Shown: positions 26,599 through 35,456, numbered from the stretch's first letter. The stretch: DNA of 64,000 nt from CBDBDZ01 sp965204215 (GCA_965204215.1 CBDBDZ010000014.1:744001-808000), one strand, 5' to 3'. The notes: generated by a model from the sequence alone, not told the origin. Translations and numbers: made by a program.

Positions 26599-28070
26599 TG
26601 ACTAATCCAAAGAAAACAGCTGCCATTGTCGGAGGCGGTGTTATTGGTGGTGGTTGGGCTGCCCGGTTTTTACTTAACGGTTGGAACGTCATCGTTACCG
26701 ATCTTGACCCGGAAGCCCCACGTAAAATTAATGAAGTGCTCGACAATGCTAAGCGCTGCTTGCCTAAAGTGCTTGAGCATCCCTTACCAGCAGAAGGCAC
26801 TCTGACGTTTACCGACAACCTTGAAGAAGCGGTAGCTAATGCTAGCTGGATTCAAGAAAGTATTCCTGAACGCGTTGAATTAAAACAACAAATTTTTCAA
26901 CGCATTACAGCAGCAGCTGAAGATGATTGTATTATTGCCTCTTCCACTTCCGGTTTTACGCCATCAGAGCTTAACGCTACACTGGATACCCCAAAAGTTA
27001 TTGTTGCACACCCTTTTAACCCGGTCTATTTGCTACCTTTGGTAGAGATTGTATTAGAGCCCGGTGCAAAACGCGATTGCATAGCAAATATTGAAACTAT
27101 CATGCTCTCTATTGGCATGAAGCCCATCATCCTGGACAAAGAAATTCCTGCCCATATTGCTGATCGCTTATTAGAAGCAGTTTGGCGCGAAAGCCTGTGG
27201 CTTATTAAAGACGGTATTGCCTGCACCGAAACAATAGACAATGCCATTCGTTATGGCTTTGGTCTGCGCTGGGCGCAAATGGGCTTGTTTGAAACTTATA
27301 GAGTTGCCGGCGGTGAAGCTGGAATGAAACATTTTCTCAATCAATTTGGTCCGACACTGGAATTGCCCTGGACAAAATTAATGGAAGTCCCGGAATTTAA
27401 TGACGAGTTGGTTGACTTAATCGCCAGTCAATCCGATCAACAATCGGGTAATTACAGTATTCGTGAACTGGAGCGCATCCGCGATGACAATTTAATGGAT
27501 ATGATTCTGGCACAAAAAAACCGCAATTGGGGTGTGGGGCAAGTTTTCAATACCTTTGATCAATACCTCAAAACCGAACAGCCTGTCCTTGATACTTTGG
27601 ATTATTCAAAGCCACTTGTGATGCAGCACTGCAAAGTACTGCCGTCGTGGATTGATTATAACGGGCACATGAATGAGAGCCGCTACCTGCAAGTTTTTGG
27701 CGACAGTACCGATGCCTTAATGCTGTATATTGGTATCAACGAAAACTATTTGAAAACGGGCAGTTACTTTACGGTTGAAACACATATCATGCACATTGAC
27801 GAAGCACAGGTGAATGCCAGCCTATATGTAACCACACAAATAATTTCAGCCGATAGTAAGCGCTTACATTTACTTCATTACATTTACGCCAGTGATGGCG
27901 ATAGGCTACTGGCAACCGGAGAGCAAATGTTGTTACATGTAGATATGCAAACCAGACGTACAACACCAGCTGGTGATGCCATTTTAAATAAACTCAACCC
28001 CATAGCCGAAGCGCACCAAGCATTAGAAAAGCCTGATGTCTGCGGCCGCTATGTTGGGCAGCGCAATTAA
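26598..28070 (+). CDS. L-carnitine dehydrogenase fused to a betainyl-CoA thioesterase domain
   Basis: A 490-aa two-domain protein. Residues ~1-320 are a 3-hydroxyacyl-CoA dehydrogenase-like NAD enzyme with AAIVGGGVIGGGWAARFLLN, ASSTSGFTPSEL and VAHPFNPVYLLPLVEIV, as in L-carnitine dehydrogenase. Residues ~345-490 are a hot-dog thioesterase domain (WIDYNGHMNESRYLQVFGD). The fusion is known in carnitine-degrading proteobacteria: the first domain oxidises carnitine to 3-dehydrocarnitine, and the second hydrolyses the betainyl-CoA made by the BKACE to glycine betaine. All cytoplasmic. Confidence 0.93.
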   Translation: MTNPKKTAAIVGGGVIGGGWAARFLLNGWNVIVTDLDPEAPRKINEVLDNAKRCLPKVLEHPLPAEGTLTFTDNLEEAVANASWIQESIPERVELKQQIFQRITAAAEDDCIIASSTSGFTPSELNATLDTPKVIVAHPFNPVYLLPLVEIVLEPGAKRDCIANIETIMLSIGMKPIILDKEIPAHIADRLLEAVWRESLWLIKDGIACTETIDNAIRYGFGLRWAQMGLFETYRVAGGEAGMKHFLNQFGPTLELPWTKLMEVPEFNDELVDLIASQSDQQSGNYSIRELERIRDDNLMDMILAQKNRNWGVGQVFNTFDQYLKTEQPVLDTLDYSKPLVMQHCKVLPSWIDYNGHMNESRYLQVFGDSTDALMLYIGINENYLKTGSYFTVETHIMHIDEAQVNASLYVTTQIISADSKRLHLLHYIYASDGDRLLATGEQMLLHVDMQTRRTTPAGDAILNKLNPIAEAHQALEKPDVCGRYVGQRN

Positions 28071-28086
28071 CTGTAATATCAAGACT

Positions 28087-28860
28087 ATGATTGAAACCAA
28101 AACCGAAGGAGGCATTTTAGAAGTTACCCTAAACCGCCCCAAAGCCAATGCCATTGATGGCGCTACCAGCCGCGAAATGGGCAAAGTGTTTGAGCAATTT
28201 CGCGACGACCCCAAAATGCGTGTTGCCATTATTACTGGCGGTGGCGAAAAGTTTTTTTGCGCAGGCTGGGATTTAAAGTCTGCCGCCGCAGGCGAATCAG
28301 TCCTAACCGACTATGGTGTGGGTGGTTTTGGTGGTTTACAGGAATTACCCAACATGAATAAACCGGTTATAGCCGCTGTCAATGGCATTTGTTGCGGTGG
28401 CGGATTTGAATTGGCAATTAGTGCCGATATTATTGTTGCCTCCGACCAAGCCTCTTTTGCACTGCCTGAAATTAATTCTGGTACGGTTGCCGATGCAGCT
28501 TCCATCAAACTACCCAAACGCATCCCCTATCATATTGCGATGGAAATGTTATTGACGGGGCGCTGGCTCGACGCCGAAGAAGGTCAGCGTTGGGGGTTTG
28601 TCAATCATATTGTCAGCGCTGATAATCTTCTACCCTTTGCCTGGAATATTGCTAAAAAGCTGGAAGCTGGCCCACCCTTGGTTATGTCTGCAATTAAAGA
28701 AATAGTGCGCGAGTCGGAAGACAAAAACTTTCAAACGGCTTTGGATTTAATCAATGGTGAAAAACTTCAAACCATCAAGACACTTTATAACAGCGAAGAT
28801 CAGCTGGAAGGCGCTAAAGCATTTGCTGAAAAACGCTCCCCTCAGTGGAAGGGGCGATAA
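28087..28860 (+). CDS. caiD: Crotonobetainyl-CoA hydratase-like (CaiD) enoyl-CoA hydratase
   Basis: A 257-aa crotonase. It resembles E. coli CaiD throughout: LEVTLNRPKANAIDGATS, ITGGGEKFFCAGWDLKSAA, the oxyanion-hole/Glu region NGICCGGGFELAISAD, FALPEINSGTVAD and a C-terminal AFAEKRSPQWKGR. CaiD hydrates crotonobetainyl-CoA to carnitinyl-CoA. ATG 28087 is chosen; the upstream ATG at 28036 overlaps the preceding gene and adds 17 unrelated residues. CaiB/CaiC-type CoA transfer genes are absent here, so how the CoA ester arises is open. Confidence 0.82.
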   Translation: MIETKTEGGILEVTLNRPKANAIDGATSREMGKVFEQFRDDPKMRVAIITGGGEKFFCAGWDLKSAAAGESVLTDYGVGGFGGLQELPNMNKPVIAAVNGICCGGGFELAISADIIVASDQASFALPEINSGTVADAASIKLPKRIPYHIAMEMLLTGRWLDAEEGQRWGFVNHIVSADNLLPFAWNIAKKLEAGPPLVMSAIKEIVRESEDKNFQTALDLINGEKLQTIKTLYNSEDQLEGAKAFAEKRSPQWKGR

Positions 28861-28866
28861 TCAATG

Positions 28867-28888
28867 GTGCCAGACTTAAGTCTGGCAC
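28867..28888. terminator. 22-bp perfect palindrome between caiD-like gene and recN
   Basis: The arms GTGCCAGACTT and AAGTCTGGCAC pair perfectly, 6 bp after the hydratase stop and 22 bp before the recN stop. Position between convergent genes fits a bidirectional terminator, although no long U-run follows on either side. Confidence 0.6.
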
Positions 28889-28910
28889 TGGTAACATACA
28901 GTTGTAATAT

Positions 28911-30575
28911 TCATTCGCTATTTAGCATGACTTTAGCCAGTTCGCGCGCTTCGTCACTAATAACTTCACCAGCTGACATTCTGGCCAGTTCCTCTATTCT
29001 ACTATCAGTATCTAATACCGTCATGGTCATGGCTGTTTGATTATCAGTTGTCGATTTCGACACTCTCAACTGATGGTGAGCGTTGGCCGCCACTTGTGCC
29101 AAATGGGTAATACAAATGACTTGTGCATGATCGCCCAGACGTTTTAACAGCTTACCTACCACCTCAGCAGTACCTCCACCTATTCCAGAGTCTACCTCAT
29201 CAAAAATCATGGTGGCAACATTTGATGTTTGTGCGGTTACAACATTGATAGCTAAACTGATTCGCGATAATTCACCGCCCGATACTATTTTTTTCAGCCC
29301 ACAAAAGCTTTGCCCTGCATTGGTTCGTACTAAAAATTCAATATTATCTATACCTTTTTCATTACCTTGATCAAGCGCTTTAGGTTCAATCGCAATTTGT
29401 AATTCAACTCCTTGCATCGACAGCATTTCAAAATACTGGTTGACTTGCAATGTTAATTGCTTGGCACTTTTGTTCCTTGATGCAGTTAACTGCTTTGCAT
29501 AGCTGCTATATTGCTTAGCTTGTTGTTGTGCCAATTGTTGCAATTGTTGTCTGTTGGCGGTAGCACCTTTCATGGACTCTAACTCCCGGTTTAATTGCTG
29601 AAAACAGTCAAATAATTGTTCGGGTTCAACGCGGTGTTTCCGCGCTAAATCGTGGTAAGTACCAAGTCGCTCTTCCACAATAGCTAATTGTTCTGGGTCA
29701 ATATCCACTTCATCGTCAGCATGGCGCAGAGTGCCGACAAGCTCACCACTTATAATACCCATTTGTTCAAACATTTCTTGCGCCTGTTGCAGCGAAGATG
29801 GTAATTGAGCTTGCTGTTCTAACAAGCGTTGTCCTTGATGTAAGCTACTTTCTATATTGTTAATATCATCTCCCTGTAGCAGTTGTTGTAACTGATAACA
29901 AAGTTGTTTTAATTCCGCACCACTTGCCAGTAATTGTTGTTGTTCGCACAATGGTTGATAATCACCCTCCGATAAACCAAACTGCTCTAATTCTTCTACC
30001 TGGTAGCTCAATAATTCGATACGATCCTCGAACGAGCCAGCACTATCTGTCATTGCTGATAATTGTTGACAAGTCTCCTGCCATTGTTGCCAGCTATCAG
30101 CAACTTGTTGTAAAACGTGGGGGTAGTTACCATAATCATCCAATAACTGCCTTTGCATATGGCCAAACAGCAGCGATTGATGCTCATGTTGACTGTGGAT
30201 ATCAATAAGATATTCCGCCAATTGGCTCAACTGTTTTAAGGTAACAGGTATACCATTTATCCAGGCTTTAGATGCTCCATCACGCTGAATGACTCGGCGT
30301 AAAATACACTCTGTATCGTCAATATCCAGCACTTTCAAAAAGGCTTTTGCCTGAGGCTTTGAATCTGTATTGAAAATTGCAATAACTTCTGATTTATCTG
30401 AACCATTGCGAATCATATGGTTTTGCGCTCTGCCACCAAGAGTAAGATTTAGTGCATCCAGCATAATGGACTTCCCTGCTCCAGTCTCACCTGTTATAGC
30501 CGTCATACCGTTTTGCCAGTCGATAGCAAGCGATTCGACCAGTACAAAATTTTTAATATGCAATTGGATTAACAT
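28911..30575 (-). CDS. recN: DNA repair protein RecN
   Basis: A 554-aa SMC-like ATPase of double-strand-break repair. Walker A GETGAGKSIMLDALNL (~residue 30), a Gln-rich coiled-coil middle region, ABC-signature GGELSRISLAINV, and Walker B TMIFDEVDSGIGGGTAEVV; His switch ITHLAQVAA. It is 5 bp downstream of the copper-chaperone gene, so it is probably read through from 31533; I saw no LexA-type box in the short gap before it. Confidence 0.96.
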   Translation of the reverse strand: MLIQLHIKNFVLVESLAIDWQNGMTAITGETGAGKSIMLDALNLTLGGRAQNHMIRNGSDKSEVIAIFNTDSKPQAKAFLKVLDIDDTECILRRVIQRDGASKAWINGIPVTLKQLSQLAEYLIDIHSQHEHQSLLFGHMQRQLLDDYGNYPHVLQQVADSWQQWQETCQQLSAMTDSAGSFEDRIELLSYQVEELEQFGLSEGDYQPLCEQQQLLASGAELKQLCYQLQQLLQGDDINNIESSLHQGQRLLEQQAQLPSSLQQAQEMFEQMGIISGELVGTLRHADDEVDIDPEQLAIVEERLGTYHDLARKHRVEPEQLFDCFQQLNRELESMKGATANRQQLQQLAQQQAKQYSSYAKQLTASRNKSAKQLTLQVNQYFEMLSMQGVELQIAIEPKALDQGNEKGIDNIEFLVRTNAGQSFCGLKKIVSGGELSRISLAINVVTAQTSNVATMIFDEVDSGIGGGTAEVVGKLLKRLGDHAQVICITHLAQVAANAHHQLRVSKSTTDNQTAMTMTVLDTDSRIEELARMSAGEVISDEARELAKVMLNSE

Positions 30576-30580
30576 AGCAC

Positions 30581-31006
30581 TTAACGTCTAAACCACTGTG
30601 CTTGAGTTTGGATACTGGGATGATTGCTAAACTCAAAAGTTAAAGTTAAAAGTTCTTTCTGCGCATCAGGACTGATATTAAATAACATTAAATGGTAGCC
30701 TCCTGTGGTGAAAATAAATTCTGCGTCAGGTTTTATCGCTATTAATTCAACTTTCCTCATTGCCATGATTCCTTCGCGCTCCTGATGTTGATGCAATTCA
30801 ATACTATCCGTTTCACTGTTAGTCACTGCTACTAATTGTAATGTTGTATCCGTATTGTTGACAATACTGCCATAACCTACCGATACCGTCTGACCAGGTA
30901 ATGGTTGACTGACGCGCCATTGCTTTGTCACTATAGTACCTTGCTTGTTACAAGCTGAAAGCATAATTGCAAATGCCACCAACAACAATGTTATAAAGGT
31001 TTTCAT
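30581..31006 (-). CDS. PCu(A)C-type periplasmic copper chaperone lipoprotein
   Basis: A 141-aa lipoprotein with lipobox LSAC (Cys ~19) and the PCu(A)C fold (DUF461). Metal-binding pattern: His in IELHQH, Met in GIMAMRKVE, and His/Met in GGYHLMLFN, matching the H-M-(x)n-H-x-M copper site. Such proteins deliver Cu(I) to cytochrome oxidase CuA/CuB in the periplasm. Its ATG overlaps the stop of the preceding gene, and recN follows within 5 bp. Confidence 0.88.
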   Translation of the reverse strand: MKTFITLLLVAFAIMLSACNKQGTIVTKQWRVSQPLPGQTVSVGYGSIVNNTDTTLQLVAVTNSETDSIELHQHQEREGIMAMRKVELIAIKPDAEFIFTTGGYHLMLFNISPDAQKELLTLTFEFSNHPSIQTQAQWFRR

Positions 31007-31533
31007 TATTTCTTTCTGCGCCGAGAGGGTTTGACTTTGGAGCGATTAATTAAAGCTATGTGATTATCTGACAGTAACGCGCAATTCCACAAATTCGAAT
31101 CGACAATGGAATGTTGTAGTTTCAATGGGGAAAAATAACACAGCAAGGCATTATCCATCAGCAGCGACAGTACCTGAGGAATGTATTGCTTATCAATAGA
31201 CGCAACAATCATGTCAAAACGATGAGCTTGAATATCGGTTAAAAATTCTGGATAAGGCTGACAGTGTGCAGTTAATCGTATATCCGACTTGTACAGAGTT
31301 TTGATTTGACTGTGTAGCTCGGCGTTTTCCACTGCGTGAATCAGTTGCGAGGTAATATTAAGACCATCCAGAAAGTCTGGTACAACGCCAACCATCTGTT
31401 CACCCAACACTAACACATCGTGATGAGCCACTGAACTGGCTAATGTTTTTACAAGTTGATCTGCATCACCCCACTCAGGCTGGCACTGATAATGGGGGTG
31501 AATTAGTATTTCCTGTTGAATAATGTTTCGCAT
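31006..31533 (-). CDS. Uncharacterised 175-aa protein
   Basis: Not confidently recognised. The protein has no signal peptide or transmembrane helix, has an alternating beta/alpha pattern (HDVLVLGEQMVGVVPDFLDG, RFDMIVASIDKQYIPQVLSL, NALLCYFSPLKL) reminiscent of a degenerate Rossmann/methyltransferase fold, and ends in a basic tail SKVKPSRRRKK that could bind nucleic acid. It is the first gene of an operon with the PCu(A)C chaperone and recN. The start codon lies 3 bp beyond one end of a family B repeat. Confidence 0.7.
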   Translation of the reverse strand: MRNIIQQEILIHPHYQCQPEWGDADQLVKTLASSVAHHDVLVLGEQMVGVVPDFLDGLNITSQLIHAVENAELHSQIKTLYKSDIRLTAHCQPYPEFLTDIQAHRFDMIVASIDKQYIPQVLSLLMDNALLCYFSPLKLQHSIVDSNLWNCALLSDNHIALINRSKVKPSRRRKK

Positions 31534-31536
31534 TGT

Positions 31537-31719
31537 TTAACCCAAATTATGCATTAGAAATCTATTACACACAATAATGACTTCAAAAACAGGCGCTTGC
31601 TCGAAAAATAATACTCACCATAGGGTGGCTATGCCTGCGTTTATTGTTCTTGCGCGAGCACCTGTTTTCATTGCTATTTTTGTGTTCATTACGAAGTCTA
31701 ATGCATAATCTGGGTTTAA
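31537..31719. repeat. Family B palindromic repeat, full-length copy
   Basis: A ~183-bp imperfect palindrome. Left end TTAACCCAAATTATGCATTA and the reverse complement of the right end, TTAAACCCAGATTATGCATT, match; the arms stay similar for ~75 bp each (both pass through an AAAACAGG..GCT..CGCG-like segment) and meet at a small central hairpin CACCATAGGGTG. It separates the 31533 gene start from the uvrB 3' end. Half-copies or ends occur at 4131, 40431, 45798 and 47870. It encodes nothing and looks like a miniature transposable element. Confidence 0.75.
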
Positions 31720-31779
31720 TTGTTATTTTGCTAAGCTCTCATATTATAAATAACCAGTGCTTGATTGTAACTGATTGTT

Positions 31780-33789
31780 TTAGGTAAACACTAGCTTGTC
31801 GTGTAACCGGGATATTTGGTCACGCAATTCTGCCGCTTGTTCAAACTCCAAATTCTGAGCGCATTCCAACATTTGTTTTTCTAAACCGGCAATATATTTT
31901 GCCAGTTTTTTCGGGTCAGTGGGGGCGCTGTTATAATTTGCCTGTTTATCAGCAGCTTTAAGCGACTTAGTACTGGCTTCCTGCATTACATCAATAACAG
32001 CTTTGTTGAGTGCTTTTGGTACAATACCGCGTTGTTTATTATAATTTTTCTGTTTATTGCGGCGACGTTCAGTCTCATCCATGGCGCGTTGCATGGAACC
32101 CGTGATTTTATCGGCATACAAAATCACTCTGCCTTCAATATTGCGTGCGGCGCGACCAATGGTTTGAATAAGAGAGCGTTCAGAACGTAAAAAGCCTTCT
32201 TTATCAGCATCGAAAATTGCGACCAAAGCTACTTCGGGCATATCCAAACCTTCGCGCAATAAATTAATCCCCACTAACGCATCAAATACGCCCATTCGCA
32301 AATCACGAATAATTTCTACGCGTTCTACCGTATCAATATCCGAATGCAAATAACGAACTCTGATGTCATTGTCATCCAAATAGTCGGTCAAGTTTTCAGC
32401 CATTTTCTTGGTCAAAACCGTTATCAATACGCGTTGTTGTTTACTGGCACAATTGTTAATTTCTGAAATCATATCGTCAACTTGAATACTAACAGGTCGC
32501 ACTTCAATTTCAGGGTCTACAATGCCTGTGGGCCTTACCACTTGTTCTACCACTTGACCTGTGTGCCGTGCTTCATAATCTGCTGGCGTTGCCGATACAA
32601 AGATAACTTGCGGCATTAGATTTTCCCATTCATTGAAGCGTAAAGGCCTGTTATCCAACGCGGAAGGTAATCGGAACCCGTACTGCACTAAATTTTCCTT
32701 ACGTGAACGATCGCCTTTGTACATTGCCCCTATTTGTGGCACTGTCACATGTGATTCATCTAGCACTACAATACTATTGTGGGGGATGTAATCAAACAAT
32801 GTGGGTGGTGGCATTCCTTCATCTCTGCCTGATAAATAACGCGAATAATTTTCAATGCCTGTACAAAAACCCAATTCTCTAAGCATTTCCAAATCGTATT
32901 TGGTTCGTTGCTCAATACGCTGCGCCTCAACCAATTTATCCTCTTTACGAAAATAGGCTATACGTTCAATCAATTCCTTTTCTATATTATCACAAGCATT
33001 TAGAATAGTTGAACGCGGTGTGACATAATGTGATTTAGGGTAAATACTAATTCGCTGCAATTTTCGAGTAACCGCTCCTGTCAAAGGGTCAAATAATGAC
33101 AGGTTTTCAACCTCGTCATCAAACAGTTCAATGCGTACAGCATCGCGCTCTGATTCAGCAGGAAATATATCGATAATTTCTCCTCGTACCCGAAATTTTG
33201 CACGAGTAAATTCAATATCGTTTCGAGAATATTGCAATTCCGCCAGGCGCTTAAGTATTTGTCTTTGATTAAGTCTATCTCCCACTACTACATGCAACAT
33301 CATTCGCAAATATAATTCAGGGTCACCCAGACCATAAATTGCAGATACCGTACACACCACAATAACATCGCGGCGTTCAATCAGCGCCTTGGTTGCCGAC
33401 AATCGCATCTGCTCAATATGCTCATTAATTGATGAATCTTTTTCAATGTAGGTGTCGGAGGCTACCACATAGGCCTCGGGTTGGTAGTAATCGTAATAAG
33501 AGACAAAATATTCCACTGCGTTTTTAGGGAAAAGTTCCTTAAACTCACCATAAAGTTGCGCTGCTAAAGTTTTATTTGGTGCCATTACAATGGTTGGTCG
33601 TCCTGTTTGCATAGCGACATTGGCAATGGTGAAAGTTTTGCCAGAACCCGTTACTCCTAAGAGGGTTTGCCAGGCTAAACCAGATTCCAACCCTGAAATC
33701 AGCGATTCAATAGCTTGTGGCTGATCACCAGCAGGCTTAAGCTTCGATTGTAAATAAAATTTTTTGTCGCTTATTTTCAGCTTATTCAT
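31780..33789 (-). CDS. uvrB: UvrABC excinuclease subunit B
   Basis: A 669-aa nucleotide-excision repair helicase-like protein. Walker A GVTGSGKTFTIANVA, the DNA-binding beta-hairpin region YYDYYQPEAYVV, DESHVT (DEAD-like) and helicase motifs GINLLREGLDMPEVALV and QTIGRAARN; C-terminal UVR motif KQMLECAQNLEFEQAAELRD for UvrC interaction. ATG 33789 (MNKLKISDKKFYLQSKLKPA) is chosen over 33807. No LexA-type palindrome was seen in the 155 bp upstream. Confidence 0.97.
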   Translation of the reverse strand: MNKLKISDKKFYLQSKLKPAGDQPQAIESLISGLESGLAWQTLLGVTGSGKTFTIANVAMQTGRPTIVMAPNKTLAAQLYGEFKELFPKNAVEYFVSYYDYYQPEAYVVASDTYIEKDSSINEHIEQMRLSATKALIERRDVIVVCTVSAIYGLGDPELYLRMMLHVVVGDRLNQRQILKRLAELQYSRNDIEFTRAKFRVRGEIIDIFPAESERDAVRIELFDDEVENLSLFDPLTGAVTRKLQRISIYPKSHYVTPRSTILNACDNIEKELIERIAYFRKEDKLVEAQRIEQRTKYDLEMLRELGFCTGIENYSRYLSGRDEGMPPPTLFDYIPHNSIVVLDESHVTVPQIGAMYKGDRSRKENLVQYGFRLPSALDNRPLRFNEWENLMPQVIFVSATPADYEARHTGQVVEQVVRPTGIVDPEIEVRPVSIQVDDMISEINNCASKQQRVLITVLTKKMAENLTDYLDDNDIRVRYLHSDIDTVERVEIIRDLRMGVFDALVGINLLREGLDMPEVALVAIFDADKEGFLRSERSLIQTIGRAARNIEGRVILYADKITGSMQRAMDETERRRNKQKNYNKQRGIVPKALNKAVIDVMQEASTKSLKAADKQANYNSAPTDPKKLAKYIAGLEKQMLECAQNLEFEQAAELRDQISRLHDKLVFT

Positions 33790-33893
33790 AGCAATAAGTA
33801 TAATCACTTATAAACCAAATAGCACCGCATAAAAGCCAGTAGAATTAAGAATGTAATTTAATTAAAAATTTGTAACAATATCGAATAACCTGT

Positions 33894-33922
33894 TTGACTC
33901 AATGATAAATGCGAATTAACAT
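33894..33922 (+). promoter_or_regulatory. Sigma-70 promoter of tRNA-Asn with GC-rich discriminator
   Basis: TTGACT (33894-33899), a 17-bp spacer, then TAACAT (33917-33922), followed directly by GGGCGCC before the predicted start site. A G/C-rich discriminator after the -10 box is the hallmark of stringently controlled stable-RNA promoters. Confidence 0.6.
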
Positions 33923-33945
33923 GGGCGCCCTAAATTACCCTTAGA

Positions 33946-34021
33946 TCCGCCTTAGCTCAGTTGGTAGAGCAAATGACTGTTAATCATTGGGTCGCTGGTT
34001 CGAGCCCAGCAGGCGGAGCCA
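33946..34021 (+). tRNA. tRNA-Asn (anticodon GTT), CCA encoded
   Basis: A 76-nt tRNA. Acceptor arms TCCGCCT (33946-33952) and AGGCGGA (34011-34017) pair fully; D-arm TAGCTCAGTTGGTAGAGC; anticodon loop CTGTTAATC giving GUU for asparagine; T-arm CTGGTTCGAGCCCAG; discriminator G and genomically encoded CCA (34019-34021). Confidence 0.97.
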
Positions 34022-34048
34022 TTTTAGGATAATAACATCAAATACTTA

Positions 34049-34078
34049 AAGCCTTGCTAAACCAGCAGGGCTTTTTTG
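34049..34078 (+). terminator. Rho-independent terminator after tRNA-Asn
   Basis: Stem AAGCCTTGCT / AGCAGGGCTT with one G-U pair and a short AACC loop, followed by a run of T (CTTTTTTG). Located 28 bp after the tRNA end. Confidence 0.85.
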
Positions 34079-34080
34079 TT

Positions 34081-34493
34081 TTTAAGGTTTTCCTCTAAGT
34101 TCTAATATTTTATGCTTATATTAGGGTTTACAGGTTGGCTTGCAAGTGTTTTCTAGTTTATAGTGGCGATAAGAACTACCCTGTATCAGGTGTTAGTTGG
34201 GGTTAGATGATGCAATATATAAATTAGTCATTGTCTGGAGAAAATGAATTATATAGGTTGCCAACAGAGATTGAATGAGTGTATATATTCACAAAGTAGG
34301 TATTCAAACCGCTTGTTAGTGGGAAGATGAAATGCAATTAACTAATTAATCTATAATCAAAGAGTTTTAAGAGGCAGTTCTTGAGCTTATTCTGAGTATT
34401 TTATTCGCTCTAGCACAAGATCAAATTTTAAGAAAGAATCAGTACTTATTAATACTGAAATAAAAGTAATAAAAACTAATTTGGAGTAAACAG
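34081..34493 (+). other. Intergenic region between tRNA-Asn and the CsgG-like operon
   Basis: About 410 bp of A/T-rich DNA. The only possible gene is a 28-codon ORF at 34244-34330 (MNYIGCQQRLNECIYSQSRY...) with a GGAG site just upstream; no similarity is recognised and it may be chance. The promoter of the following operon should be here, but no clear -35/-10 pair was identified. The position beside a tRNA is a usual place for integrated DNA, but no direct repeat of the tRNA 3' end was found. Confidence 0.35.
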
Positions 34494-35444
34494 ATGAAAA
34501 AAACATTAATTTTTTATGCGGTTGTATTAACTTTGTCATTGCTAAGTTCAGAGCAAATCTATGCAAAGAAAGATAAAACCAAGTCACTGGATATAGTACC
34601 AAATGTTAGTGAATCTTTAAAAGAAAGCAACCAACGCACGTTAAAACGTAAAGTAGCAATTGCTAGATTTAGTAATGAAACTAAATCAGGGGCATCTTTT
34701 TTTATTAATTCGGATGGTGATCGTATTGGTAAGCAAGCCTCAGATATTTTAAGTGCTAAATTAACTGCAACAGAAAAGTTTTTAATGTTTGAACGGACTG
34801 ATAAAGAGAAAATTGATGATGAACAAGCATTAGCTGATTTGAAGTCGGATGGGGTGTCAGTTGATTATTTGATTGTGGGTTCAGTCTCGGAATTTGGTCG
34901 TACCAACGAAAGTAAGGTTGGTGTTTTTTCAAGGAAGAAAACTCAAAAAGCATATGCTAAAGTTAATGTCAGGTTAATTGATACATCTAATGGGAGAATA
35001 ATTTACTCTGAAGAAGGGGCAGGAGAAGCGTTTTCATCTGCTAGAACCGTTGCAGGCGTTGGTGGAAAGTCAGGCTACGATTCAACGCTTGATGATCAAG
35101 CAATGTCTGAAGCAATATCTCAAATGGTAAGTAACATAGTCGAAAATTTAACAAATAAGCCCTGGCGGACATATATTCTTTCTGAGGAAGATGGTCAATA
35201 CATAATTTCAGGAGGAAATAGTCAAGGCATATATCCTAACGATATTTTTTCTGTGTATAGCAAAGGAAGGAAAATGAAAAATCCACAAACAGGTTTGTTA
35301 ATTGAGCTTCCTGGTAAGAAGGTAGCTGAAATTGTTATTATTTCTTCATATGGTGACGACGAATTTAGTGAAATTTCGTTTGCGAAATTAATATCTGGTT
35401 CTATTGATGGCGCATTTGAAAATTATTTTGTATCTGATAAATAG
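34494..35444 (+). CDS. CsgG/HfaB-like envelope protein
   Basis: A 316-aa exported protein with an N-terminal signal peptide (MKKTLIFYAVVLTLSLLSSE to ...YAKKD) that lacks a lipobox Cys. The middle part has the CsgG-family pattern KRKVAIARFSNETKSG, ILSAKLTATEKFLMFERTD, VDYLIVGSVSEFGR, KAYAKVNVRLIDTSNGRIIY and DQAMSEAISQMVSNIVENL. CsgG relatives form outer-membrane pores or periplasmic assemblies. A GGAG ribosome-binding site precedes the ATG. It starts a four-gene operon of three lipoproteins, including the DUF4810 and DUF799 partners that usually travel with CsgG-like genes. Confidence 0.82.
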   Translation: MKKTLIFYAVVLTLSLLSSEQIYAKKDKTKSLDIVPNVSESLKESNQRTLKRKVAIARFSNETKSGASFFINSDGDRIGKQASDILSAKLTATEKFLMFERTDKEKIDDEQALADLKSDGVSVDYLIVGSVSEFGRTNESKVGVFSRKKTQKAYAKVNVRLIDTSNGRIIYSEEGAGEAFSSARTVAGVGGKSGYDSTLDDQAMSEAISQMVSNIVENLTNKPWRTYILSEEDGQYIISGGNSQGIYPNDIFSVYSKGRKMKNPQTGLLIELPGKKVAEIVIISSYGDDEFSEISFAKLISGSIDGAFENYFVSDK

Positions 35445-35456
35445 TAGAGGTTAATC

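Noticed and set aside
33790..33945. LexA box upstream of uvrB
   Set aside because: No CTGT-N8-ACAG-like palindrome was found between uvrB and the tRNA.
34022..34493. Integrated island at tRNA-Asn
   Set aside because: No integrase and no direct repeat of the tRNA 3' end could be found in the window.
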